From NCBI GenBank assembly GCA_900129675.1, contig FSRD01000001.1:8049501-8113500 (forward strand): a stretch of 64,000 bases of DNA. The letters run 5' to 3'. Position 1 is the first letter of the stretch. The number at the start of each line of letters is the position of its first letter. The position numbers and the translations under genes are program-made. The notes beneath the pieces are model-generated. The model made no database searches. It was not told where the DNA came from and saw only the letters and a program-made list of their open reading frames with translations. This document shows, piece after piece, positions 8,674-16,119 of the stretch. Origin of the DNA: Bradyrhizobium erythrophlei (GTDB lineage Bacteria > Pseudomonadota > Alphaproteobacteria > Rhizobiales > Xanthobacteraceae).

Positions 8674-8967
8674 CTAGATGACCCTGCCGGCGTGTCGTGA
8701 TCTGGGCCCCGCTCGAGGATAAGCTCGAGAACGGCTGCGGCCTGAGGGATTGCGACCCCTGACAGCAGGGCTGCTCAGCCGGATCGATTGATATGGCGCT
8801 GACTGCAGCAGCAGAAAGAGTGCCCTGTAAGCATTGTATGTGGCTGCGGATTGGCTGAGTCCCGAACCCCGCATGACAATGTCTCCTGCGGTCGTGCATA
8901 CATGCCATCTCCAAGCGCGGCCGCGCTTGTTCAAGACCACTTCAAAAACTGGAAATTCATCAGGCAT
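8674..8967 (-). CDS. hypothetical protein, conserved N-terminal part
   Basis: 97 residues as an open frame. The first 60 (MPDEFPVFEVVLNKRGRAWR, WHVCTTAGDIVMRGSGLSQS, AATYNAYRALFLLL) are protein-like and fit a short conserved beta-alpha fold of the DUF1508 kind, in which a strand pair precedes a helix of sequential residues. The last 30 residues are Arg/Pro-rich and look like read-through of unrelated sequence, so the original C-terminus may have been lost. The function is unknown and the family suggestion is tentative. Confidence 0.45.
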   Translation of the reverse strand: MPDEFPVFEVVLNKRGRAWRWHVCTTAGDIVMRGSGLSQSAATYNAYRALFLLLQSAPYQSIRLSSPAVRGRNPSGRSRSRAYPRAGPRSRHAGRVI

Positions 8968-9272
8968 TGCAGCCGGGACTTTACCGGGTTTCCTTACAAA
9001 AAGGTAGCTGGGTGTTTCAGAAAAACTCGGGAAAACGAATCTTGTCGGTCGTCACAATCTAGAGTCTTTCTAACCCCCTACGCCAACTGTCTCTGCAAAA
9101 AGTATTTGAAACTTAAAATGTTTAGATGTAGATCGGAATGGTCGTGATTTCGTGTTAGCTGCCACTCTACACATTTACGACACAGCAATCCCCACCAGCG
9201 ATCTAACTATCGAAGTGAAGAGTGAATTAGCGGTCACTTGCTCCGTATCTATTTTTAAAGGTCAGTACCTGA
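8968..9272. other. A/T-rich upstream region of the NYN gene
   Basis: This is a markedly A/T-rich stretch with no gene. It should hold the promoter of the NYN-domain gene that begins at 9273. I cannot pick out a confident -35/-10 pair. Confidence 0.4.
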
Positions 9273-9905
9273 ATGACATCTTCTTCCAACAGGATTGCAC
9301 TGTTCATTGACGGCGCCAATCTCTACGCGACCGCCAAGACGCTCGGTTTCGATATCGACTACAAGCGCCTGTTGAAGGAATTCGAAAACCGGGGAACGCT
9401 GTTGCGCGCGTTCTATTACACCGCGATCATCGAAGATCAGGAATTCTCGTCAATTCGTCCCCTGATCGACTGGCTGGATTACAACGGCTACACCGTCGTC
9501 ACCAAGGCGACCAAGGAATTCATCGACGCCAGCGGTCGCCGCAAGGTCAAGGGCAACATGGATATCGAACTCGCGGTCGACGCGATGGAACTCGCGGAGC
9601 ACATCGATCAGATCGTGCTTTTTTCCGGCGACGGAGATTTCCGTTCGCTAGTCGAGGCGATTCAGCGCCGCGGGGTGCGGGTTACAGTAGTCTCGACGAT
9701 TTCGAGCCAGCCGCCGATGATCGCCGACGAGTTGCGGCGCCAGACCGACGTCTTCATCGACCTCATGGAATTGAAGTCGAAGATCGCCCGTGATCCGTCG
9801 GAGCGCCCGGCTCCGCGCGAGCTGCGCCACAACGCCCCGCAATTCTTGCAGCGTCCGATTACGGTAGAGCCAAAGGGCGATGACGACGACTTCGAAGATC
9901 GATAG
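9273..9905 (+). CDS. NYN-domain (LabA/DUF88-like) putative RNase
   Basis: 210 residues. The NYN fold (PIN-like) spans about residues 6-165: IALFIDGANLYATAKTLGFD opens it with the conserved Asp13, GNMDIELAVDAMELAEH supplies the central acidic residues, and VLFSGDGDFRSLVEAIQRRG the third cluster. These Asp residues normally bind a divalent metal for RNA cleavage. The tail after residue 165 is polar and ends in an acidic run (GDDDDFEDR). Close relatives are widely conserved in alphaproteobacteria, usually as single genes; their substrate is not established. It appears intact. Confidence 0.85.
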   Translation: MTSSSNRIALFIDGANLYATAKTLGFDIDYKRLLKEFENRGTLLRAFYYTAIIEDQEFSSIRPLIDWLDYNGYTVVTKATKEFIDASGRRKVKGNMDIELAVDAMELAEHIDQIVLFSGDGDFRSLVEAIQRRGVRVTVVSTISSQPPMIADELRRQTDVFIDLMELKSKIARDPSERPAPRELRHNAPQFLQRPITVEPKGDDDDFEDR

Positions 9906-9939
9906 AGCCGGCCTGCGAGCGCGGAAAAACTGCCCGACT

Positions 9940-10075
9940 TCCGAAGTGGTCAATCTCGACCGAATTGGGCGGTTCGCGCTACGTCCGCTTTCCCACCGAT
10001 AGCGACCGGATAGCGGACATCGTCGGAGGTCCGGTTCGTGCCACCAACGGACTCGTGCACCGCAGCGGATTGCCC
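9940..10075 (+). repeat. dispersed repeat, divergent copy
   Basis: The blocks GTGGTCAATCTCGACCGAAT, CTACGTCCGCTTTCCCACCG, GATAGCGGACATCG and CGGACTCGTGCACCGC parallel the copy at 4385-4530. It lies 35 bp after the stop of the NYN gene. Confidence 0.65.
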
Positions 10076-10277
10076 GCGTCGCGCGCCGCGTTCAGTCGCG
10101 CTTATATTCGTCCTCACAGCCGCGTTTCTGCGGAGTGACTGCTTTTACCAGCCCCGCCGCCTGGTCTCGTGGTGTTTGGCGTGTATGTGATGCCCAATGC
10201 GCACCGACGTGCTTTCGGGCGATCGGTTCAGATCGTTTTCCAGACGATTGAGCGTTCTCTTGATGCGGAGGACGTTC

Positions 10278-10567
10278 TCACTTTGGTGGCGAAGCAACGA
10301 CGAACTCCGGGGTCAGCGTTACCCTGGCCTTAACCGAATTTGCGATGAAGCATTGGGCTTCGACGCCTTCCATGGTTTTGCGAGCAGGCTCGAGTTTGGC
10401 TTCGCTTTCGTATCCGACCAGGGTCAGGCCTCGGGCGTGAGCGAGCGTGAGGAATGTCAGCATCATGTACGTATTGAGCGAGCCGACGGGCAGCTCTTCG
10501 GGCGCCCAGATTCCGGCCCGCCTCTGAACTCTGGCGGGCCTCCAACGACGATGTTCGGTCTTCCCAT
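10278..10567 (-). pseudogene. OsmC-family protein remnant, frameshifted
   Basis: From the ATG at 10567 one frame reads MGRPNIVVGGPPEFRGGP. The neighbouring frame then continues GIWAPEELPVGSLNTYMMLT and HARGLTLVGYESEAKLEP. This order (G-G-P-E-F, SPEELLxxSLxTC-like block, then SYxSEA-like block) is the OsmC/Ohr fold, but the Cys of the middle block is Tyr (NTYMM) and the halves need a one-base shift near 10505. The C-terminus ends early. OsmC proteins are thiol peroxidases needing two Cys; neither is visible here, so this copy should be inactive even without the shift. Confidence 0.6.
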
Positions 10568-10994
10568 TGCCGAGAGCATACCGCGCCGCGCGTCATCGCA
10601 AGCATCTGCTTGGGGTCGGAATCGTTGATCCGTGGAGCATGTGCCTGGGAGCCGCGGGGGGATCGCCGTGCTAAGCTCTCGGCGGATCATCGCATGCTAC
10701 AATAAGTTTGGCAGGCGACAGAACGATCAGCGGTTGTTTGTGTTGATTATGCAAAACCCTCATGACTCTGCGCTCTTCTAAAGCCATGGCGCGATGGCGC
10801 AGGGGCCGTTGGCAACGCTGGTTTTGGAGCAATCGAGGCAGGTGGCGAGCAAACGAGAAAGAGTAGCTGCAACATTTGTTGGAAAGGTAGGTGCTCCGCA
10901 ACCGGGATGAGGGGGCGCGGTCGCGATGGATTCCCGCGCCCAAACGATCGCACCACCCACCATGGGGGTGGGTGAGGAACATAGGGAGATGGCT
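10568..10994. other. intergenic region before the PQQ dehydrogenase
   Basis: No convincing gene. It separates the leftward OsmC remnant from the rightward dehydrogenase operon and should contain that operon's promoter. I could not identify a sigma-54 or clear sigma-70 site. Confidence 0.4.
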
Positions 10995-12725
10995 ATGACC
11001 AGAAAGCAATGGCTTCTATCGAGCGTTGTCGCGTTTGCAACCCTTGCCTCAACCGCTGTCGTCGCCGGTCCGATCGAGAATTACAGTCCGGTGACATCAG
11101 CCCGGCTGGAAAATCCAGAGCCGGGGAACTGGCTGATGACGCGGGGCAACTACAAGGGATGGAGCTACAGTTCGCTTGATCAGATCAACACCAACAACGT
11201 GAAGTCGCTGGTACCGGTGTGGAGCTTCTCCACTGGTATGGATTCTGGTCATGAAGCGCCTCCGATCGTGAATAATGGAGTGATGTTCATCTCGACGCCC
11301 TACATCCAGGTGATCGCGCTGGATGCGGCCACGGGCGATCTGCTCTGGCGCTACAAGCCCAAGCTTCCCGAAGGGTTCAGCGCCCTGCACAACACCAACC
11401 GCGGCGTGTCGCTGTACGGCGATAAGGTCTATGTGGCTGGGCTCGATGCCGTGCTGCACGCGCTCGACGCCAAGACCGGCAAGGTCGCCTGGGACGCGAA
11501 GGTCGAGGACTGGAAGACCGGCTACTACATGACCATGGCGCCTCTGGTGGTGAAGGACAAGATTCTGGTCGGCGTGGCGGGCGGCGAGTTCGGCGTGCGC
11601 GGCTTCGTCCAGGCGTTCGACGCTGAGACCGGCAAGTCGGTGTGGAAGACTTACACGGTTCCGGCACCCGGCGAACCGGGAAGCGACACCTGGCAGAAGC
11701 CCGACACCTGGAAGACTGGCGGTGCCTCCACCTGGATGACCGGCAACTATGACGCCGAGTCCAACACGGTCTATTGGGGGACCGGCAACGCCTCGCCGTG
11801 GTTCGGCGATCAGCGGCCGGGCGACAACCTTTACACCTCCTCCACGCTGGCGCTCGATGGCGATACCGGCAAGATCAAAGGCTATTTCCAGTATCATCAA
11901 AACGAGTCGTGGGACTGGGACGAGATGAATGCCCCGATGCTGGTGGACTTCCGGAAGGACGGCGCCACCACTAAGGGCCTGCTGAAGCCGGCGCGCAACG
12001 GCTACCTGTATTGGCTCAAGCGCAGTCCGGACGGCGGGATCTCCTACATCAACTCCGAGGCCTACGTGCCGCAGAACGTCTTCAAGAGCATCGATCCAAA
12101 GACCGGGCGACCTGAGGTCGACATGGCCCACAAGCCGGCCACCGGCAAGGCGGCCCAGTTCTGCCCCGGCCTGTGGGGCGGCAAGGACTGGCCGTACGAG
12201 GCCTATAACCCGAGGACCGGAATGGTCTACATTCCGTCCAACGAGAACCACTGCAACAACCTGGAAGGCAAGGTCGAGGAGCGCGTTCCCGGACAGTGGT
12301 GGACGGGCGTTGCCATCCCGGATTTTCACTTCACGGTTGACACCAAGGCGGGATTCTACGGCGAGCTCCAGGCGTACGACGTCGACAGCGGCAAGCGCGT
12401 TTGGCGCAACCTGTATTCTGGCTCGATGATGTGGGGCTCGATTCTCACCACCGGTGGCGGCCTACTCTTCACGGGTGGCACCAACGACCGTGAGTTCCGC
12501 GCCTACGATGCCAAGACCGGCGAGCAGCTTTGGCACTTCAAGACCAACTCCGGGATCATCGCGCCGCCCTCGACCTACGAGGTCAACGGCGTGCAGTATG
12601 TGGCGGTGCAGTCCGGCTACGGAGTCGACCCGGCGTTCCAGCAGGAGCTGATGAGCCAGCTGGTAGGTTGGCAGAAGGACGTGCCGCAGGGCGGCGTCGT
12701 CTGGGTCTTCGCCGTCTCCAAGTGA
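10995..12725 (+). CDS. PQQ-dependent alcohol dehydrogenase, lanthanide type
   Basis: A 576-residue periplasmic quinoprotein that oxidises an alcohol and passes electrons outward. A signal peptide (MTRKQWLLSSVVAFATLAST, cut near AVVAG) precedes an eight-bladed beta-propeller with repeated tryptophan-docking words (DAATGDLLWRYKPK, DAKTGKVAWDA, DAKTGEQLWHFKTN). The metal/PQQ site is visible: TGNASPW supplies Asn, and ESWDWDEMN supplies the catalytic Asp (about residue 307) plus a second Asp two residues later (309). That extra Asp is the known mark of lanthanide-dependent XoxF/PedH enzymes. The adjacent Cys pair found in most family members is absent. I start at 10995 because GGGAG lies six bases upstream; 10989 is an in-frame alternative. 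Two genes follow closely. Confidence 0.88.
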   Translation: MTRKQWLLSSVVAFATLASTAVVAGPIENYSPVTSARLENPEPGNWLMTRGNYKGWSYSSLDQINTNNVKSLVPVWSFSTGMDSGHEAPPIVNNGVMFISTPYIQVIALDAATGDLLWRYKPKLPEGFSALHNTNRGVSLYGDKVYVAGLDAVLHALDAKTGKVAWDAKVEDWKTGYYMTMAPLVVKDKILVGVAGGEFGVRGFVQAFDAETGKSVWKTYTVPAPGEPGSDTWQKPDTWKTGGASTWMTGNYDAESNTVYWGTGNASPWFGDQRPGDNLYTSSTLALDGDTGKIKGYFQYHQNESWDWDEMNAPMLVDFRKDGATTKGLLKPARNGYLYWLKRSPDGGISYINSEAYVPQNVFKSIDPKTGRPEVDMAHKPATGKAAQFCPGLWGGKDWPYEAYNPRTGMVYIPSNENHCNNLEGKVEERVPGQWWTGVAIPDFHFTVDTKAGFYGELQAYDVDSGKRVWRNLYSGSMMWGSILTTGGGLLFTGGTNDREFRAYDAKTGEQLWHFKTNSGIIAPPSTYEVNGVQYVAVQSGYGVDPAFQQELMSQLVGWQKDVPQGGVVWVFAVSK

Positions 12726-12850
12726 GTCCATCTTTGTTCGCGACCGGCTGCCAGCAATGGCGGCCGGTTGCTCGGCCGGTGGGGTTTCGTTGTAACTTGG
12801 TCGGGCCTACGCCTTGGATTCTAACGATGCAACATGTTCGAGCAGGATCG

Positions 12851-13282
12851 ATGCTGATCCGCTTCTTTGCCTTTGCACTGTTCGGCGCGCTGGCGACCTC
12901 TCCGGCCTCGCTGGGGTTCGAACAGGCGCGGGCCGATGAATCGCCCGCCTACGTGGTCGAGGTGACTGACGTGTCCGCCAAGGTCGGCGAGCCGGCCGTG
13001 CTGCACGCCACGTTGCGCATTCGCGACGGCTACCGCGTTCTCCAAGGCTACAACAATCGCGTGATCGAGCTATCGTCATTTGACGATGGGGTGGCGTTCG
13101 AGCGTCGGGTGGTGCGGGGCACCATTCAGGAGGACGGGCTCGACTTCGCAATAGGCGTGCGGGCCACGAAACCCGGCAGACACCCGATCAACGGCTACTT
13201 CAGGGTCGGCTACATCCATGGCACCGACGAGTTCGCAATGGTTTCGTTGCGCCTGATCGCGAACGTTAATGGCACCGAATAA
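12851..13282 (+). CDS. small exported protein of the PQQ dehydrogenase cluster
   Basis: 143 residues from the ATG at 12851 (12827 is an in-frame alternative). A signal peptide (MLIRFFAFALFGALATSPAS) is followed by a beta-rich domain: YVVEVTDVSAKVGEPAVLHA, IRDGYRVLQGYNNRVIELSS, GTIQEDGLDFAIGVRATKPG and INGYFRVGYIHGTDEF. The repeating strand pattern suggests an immunoglobulin-like fold. It has no Cys and no metal motif. It sits 125 bp after the dehydrogenase, and its stop is 16 bases before the Rieske gene start, so it is likely part of the same operon and perhaps a periplasmic partner. I know no named homologue. Confidence 0.7.
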   Translation: MLIRFFAFALFGALATSPASLGFEQARADESPAYVVEVTDVSAKVGEPAVLHATLRIRDGYRVLQGYNNRVIELSSFDDGVAFERRVVRGTIQEDGLDFAIGVRATKPGRHPINGYFRVGYIHGTDEFAMVSLRLIANVNGTE

Positions 13283-13298
13283 TGGAAGGAGTGGCCAC

Positions 13299-13874
13299 AT
13301 GCCGGGCAATGATTGGCTCCACTGTCGCTGCTACAAGCGTCGAACGATCCTGGAGCTGGCGCTTGCGGCGCTATTGGCCGGTTCGGCGCGCGCGGCCGAG
13401 GAGGGCGAGGCTGCCAAGCCGCCGGCGCCGGACGATCGCTTCGCGTTTCTGACCGGTCCGAAGAAGGGACAGGTGGTTCGGGCCGAGGACCTTGCGCTCG
13501 GCGGCCCACAGATGCAGGCCTATCCGATGGCTCCGGACGGCACGGTGCGCAGCGACAGCCGCCTCAATCTGGTGATCCTGGCGAGGTTCGACCCCGCCGC
13601 GCTGACCGACGAGACGCGGACGCGCGCCGCAGACGGCGTCGTTGCCTATTCGGCGATTTGCACGCACCAGGGCTGCCCCGTGAACGCGTGGTCGAATGAG
13701 CGCAGCGCGTTCGTCTGCTCCTGCCACGGCGCCATCTACGATCCCCGAAACGCCGCCGAGGTGATCGGTGGGCCGGCTCCGCGTCCGCTTGCGGCGCTCG
13801 GGCTGAAGCTCAAGGACGGCGTCGTGACGGTCGCTTCGACCTTTTCGGGTCACGTCGGCGTCACGCAGAACTGA
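13299..13874 (+). CDS. Rieske [2Fe-2S] protein, exported
   Basis: 191 residues. GGAAGGAG eight bases upstream fixes the ATG at 13299. The N-terminus has a twin-arginine-like leader (KRRTILELALAALLAGSARA). The Rieske motif is complete: CTHQGCPVNAW gives Cys-x-His, and CSCHGAIYDP gives Cys-x2-His sixteen residues later, with extra Cys for the usual disulfide. The end (GGPAPRPLAALGLKLKDGVV) is the typical final strand pair. It should carry single electrons in the periplasm. Its place directly behind a PQQ dehydrogenase, with no cytochrome c gene near, suggests it may be the electron acceptor or relay for that enzyme; this is inference. Confidence 0.85.
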   Translation: MPGNDWLHCRCYKRRTILELALAALLAGSARAAEEGEAAKPPAPDDRFAFLTGPKKGQVVRAEDLALGGPQMQAYPMAPDGTVRSDSRLNLVILARFDPAALTDETRTRAADGVVAYSAICTHQGCPVNAWSNERSAFVCSCHGAIYDPRNAAEVIGGPAPRPLAALGLKLKDGVVTVASTFSGHVGVTQN

Positions 13875-13949
13875 TCTGCGCCTCACATTGCGACCGTCCG
13901 AGCGCCGAGAGCCCGCCAACGACAACTGCTGCAGAGGTTTCAGCGGCGC

Positions 13950-14364
13950 GAAGGTGCCGCTGGATCCCGGCAAGCTCTGGGCCTCAAGGTGCGCCCGGGC
14001 GCCGATCATTATGGTGAAGTGCAAGCGTGGGATCCGACCCGGGAACGAAGATCTGGTCGTACAATTTCCCAAAATCGCAGTTGTTTGGTTCGGTCACAGC
14101 GACTGCAGGCGAGCTCATCTTCGCCGGCGGGACCAACGACCGCAACTTCCGGGCCTTCGATGCCAAGACGGGCGAACTGCTCTGGGAGCAGAAGACCAAC
14201 TCCGGCATCGTGGGAATGCCAGTCGCCTACGAAGTCGTAGATGGCACGGAGTATATGCGATCCAGTCGGGCTGGGGTGTTGACGCGCAACGCATCCAGGA
14301 TGCGCTGACGACCAACAACATCGGTCTCGAATCCCACCCCCGGATGCTCTCAACCCGAGCGTAA
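13950..14364 (+). pseudogene. second PQQ dehydrogenase, C-terminal remnant
   Basis: Pieces of a quinoprotein dehydrogenase C-terminus lie in three frames: LKVRPGADHYGEVQAWDPTR, then KIWSYNFPKSQLFGSVTATA with GGTNDRNFRAFDAKTGELLW and KTNSGIVGMPVAYEVVDGTE, then AIQSGWGVDAQRIQDALTTN. At least two one-base shifts (near 14035 and 14253) separate them, and the first three quarters of the gene is missing. The middle part resembles the same blades of the intact gene at 10995, but it differs enough (SQLFGSVTATAGELIFAGG) to be another subfamily. It is inactive. Confidence 0.8.
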
Positions 14365-14395
14365 GCAAATTTTCAGTACAAGTCCAAGTGGTCGG

Positions 14396-14470
14396 ATGTC
14401 CGAGATGGGTCAAAAACGGAAGTTGGGACACGCAATCGCGACTTCCGCTCTTCCCTCAACAGCAGACATT
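14396..14470 (+). repeat. dispersed repeat, short copy
   Basis: The copy reads ATGTCCGAGATGGGTCAAAA, then GACTTCCGCTCTTCCCTCAA and CAGCAGACAT. It abuts the end of the PQQ dehydrogenase remnant. Confidence 0.6.
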
Positions 14471-14471
14471 T

Positions 14472-14511
14472 ATTTAGGGACGAACTGCTTTCCATTTAGG
14501 GACGAAGTGCC
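14472..14511. repeat. two-copy 22-bp tandem repeat
   Basis: ATTTAGGGACGAACTGCTT is followed 22 bases later by ATTTAGGGACGAAGTGCCTT. It lies just past the 3' end of the minus-strand XRE gene and next to a dispersed repeat copy. Confidence 0.6.
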
Positions 14512-14533
14512 TTCGCCCGCTGCATAGGCGCAT

Positions 14534-14770
14534 CTACAGTTTGGCAGTGTCATCCAGGAGAACGTGGGCTTTGACTTTGAGCCCGCGAGCTATTCGGGCA
14601 ATATTGTCGATCGAGACGTTGCGCTCGGACCGCTCGACCCCGCTCAGGTAAGTCCGATTGATACCGCACTCATGGGCCAACGCCTCTTGGGTAAGACCAC
14701 GCTCCGCCCGAAGGCGACGCATATTCCTCGCCAAAACGTCCCGCAGAGGCCCTTTGTGAGTCTTTTTCAC
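14534..14770 (-). CDS. XRE-family HTH regulator
   Basis: 78 residues that are almost entirely one Cro/C1-type helix-turn-helix: NMRRLRAERGLTQEALAHEC followed by GINRTYLSGVERSERNVSID and NIARIARGLKVKAHVLLDD. No sensory or oligomerisation domain follows, as is usual for small repressors of mobile DNA or toxin loci. Its upstream region faces the plus-strand genes from 14904, which it might control. Confidence 0.85.
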   Translation of the reverse strand: MKKTHKGPLRDVLARNMRRLRAERGLTQEALAHECGINRTYLSGVERSERNVSIDNIARIARGLKVKAHVLLDDTAKL

Positions 14771-14903
14771 GGGGCCGATTTCGGCTCGATAACGCTTTTA
14801 AGGCGACCGCTTTTAAGTTACATTCGTCCGATCAGCCGCAATTACTCCTGCGCGTTGTCCGATGGGGCCGGCTGCTCCACGATACGCTCTGGGGTCAGCG
14901 ACG

Positions 14904-15218
14904 ATGCGCGAGGTTCACTGCCCGAACTGCAACGCGACCAATAGGCGACCAAAGTGCGGCAATTGCCAAAAAGAGATTGCCGATCCGCCTGCAATCACAC
15001 TCGCTTGGAAAGTCTACCAGCATCGTAAAGCCGTCGGTGTAGCTTCTGCGATTGTGGTGTTGGTGCTCGTCTTCTGGCGGCCTTGGGACCCCTTTTACTT
15101 TTTCTATCCCGCCAACTCGTCAGAGTGCGAAGAACAAGCAGCACGATCCGCGAGGTCTAACGACGCAATGCGTGTACTCCTGCGCCTCTGTTATGAAAAG
15201 TTTCCGGGTAAGCCCTGA
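14904..15218 (+). CDS. zinc-ribbon membrane protein, unknown
   Basis: 104 residues from MREVHCPNC. A four-Cys ribbon (CPNC near residue 6, CGNC near residue 18) is followed by a polar stretch, one transmembrane helix (VGVASAIVVLVLVFWRPW), and a C-terminal part with two Cys (SSECEEQAARSARSNDAMRV and LRLCYEKFPGKP). The open frame extends to 14862, but the zinc ribbon starts directly at 14904. A similar layout occurs at 47555-48175. Topology suggests a cytosolic zinc domain and an external tail. Function unknown. Confidence 0.6.
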   Translation: MREVHCPNCNATNRRPKCGNCQKEIADPPAITLAWKVYQHRKAVGVASAIVVLVLVFWRPWDPFYFFYPANSSECEEQAARSARSNDAMRVLLRLCYEKFPGKP

Positions 15219-15285
15219 ACTAAATATCGAAACCGTATCTCGTGCCAGTCTATGCCCGATTAGCAACCCACATCAGTAGGCAAAC

Positions 15286-16119
15286 ATGACTGAGCGCGGC
15301 GTAGCACCGTTCGATCGGGAATCCGTACAAACGGCACTCGACGAGCTTTTCGCCCTCGCCGGGAAGTACAATTCGAGTGAGGATTATCTCGAATTGATGC
15401 GGTTTGTTGGTCGATTTCGGTTCTACTCCCCGTTCAATGCGATGTTGATCCACACGCAAATGCCAGGTGCGCAGTTCGCTTGCACAGCTCGAAAGTGGCA
15501 ACGGGACTATGGTCGGGAAATCAAAGTCAGCGCCCGGCCTATCGTGATCCTGCAACCCATGGGCCCCGTTCTGTTTCTATTCGACGTCAGCGACACCGCG
15601 CCCCTCCCCAACGGACGTCCCCTGCCCCGTCGGGTCGAAGACCCATTCCGGGTGCGTAACGGCCAGATCGGTGGACAATTGACGCTCACCATCGACAATG
15701 CGAAGCGTGATGGCGTGCGGGTGTCCGAACGGGCCGAGGGTTCGCAAAGTGCGGGATCCATCCAATGGGCCGCCGCCGGGCAGCGTCAGGAAATTGCGAT
15801 CGCAAAGAAGCCGCTACCAAGATCGACGCAGGTCCCTGTTTGGTTCGAGCTCCTGTTGAACAGCGTCCTTTCGGCCGAAGCCAGATATGGGACTCTCGTT
15901 CATGAACTGGCGCATTTGTATTGTGGCCACCTGGGGACGCCGAACGCTCGATGGTGGCCAGATAGACAAAATCTCTCTCTTACCATTCGCGAATTTGAGG
16001 CTGAATCCGTCAGTTACTTGGTTTGCACCAGGCTCGGCATCGATACAGCATCCGACGAGTATCTGGCTGGCTATGTCAGGAGATGCCCAGCTACTCCCCT
16101 GTGTGTACCGAAAATCTAA
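15286..16119 (+). pseudogene. ArdC/ImmA-like metallopeptidase, truncated by an IS
   Basis: The N-terminal part (about 20-110) resembles the ArdC antirestriction domain: FVGRFRFYSPFNAMLIHTQM followed by ARKWQRDYGREIKVSARPIV and MGPVLFLFDVSDT. The C-terminal part has an ImmA/IrrE zinc-protease motif HELAHLYCGH with a downstream FEAESVSYLV acid. Relatives continue past SDEYLAGYV for some tens of residues. Here the frame enters the end of an integrase-core IS at 16102 and stops at 16119, so the true C-terminus is lost. The catalytic part is complete, so residual activity is possible. Such proteins travel on plasmids and islands, where they bind DNA or cleave repressors. Confidence 0.6.

Noticed and set aside
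11097..12329. Minus-strand frame of 410 codons opposite the PQQ dehydrogenase
   Set aside because: The plus strand has a signal peptide, propeller repeats and the active site; the reverse product has no features.
12851..13282. XoxJ/MxaJ-like partner of the PQQ dehydrogenase
   Set aside because: Those are about 280-residue solute-binding folds; this is a 143-residue protein without that signature.
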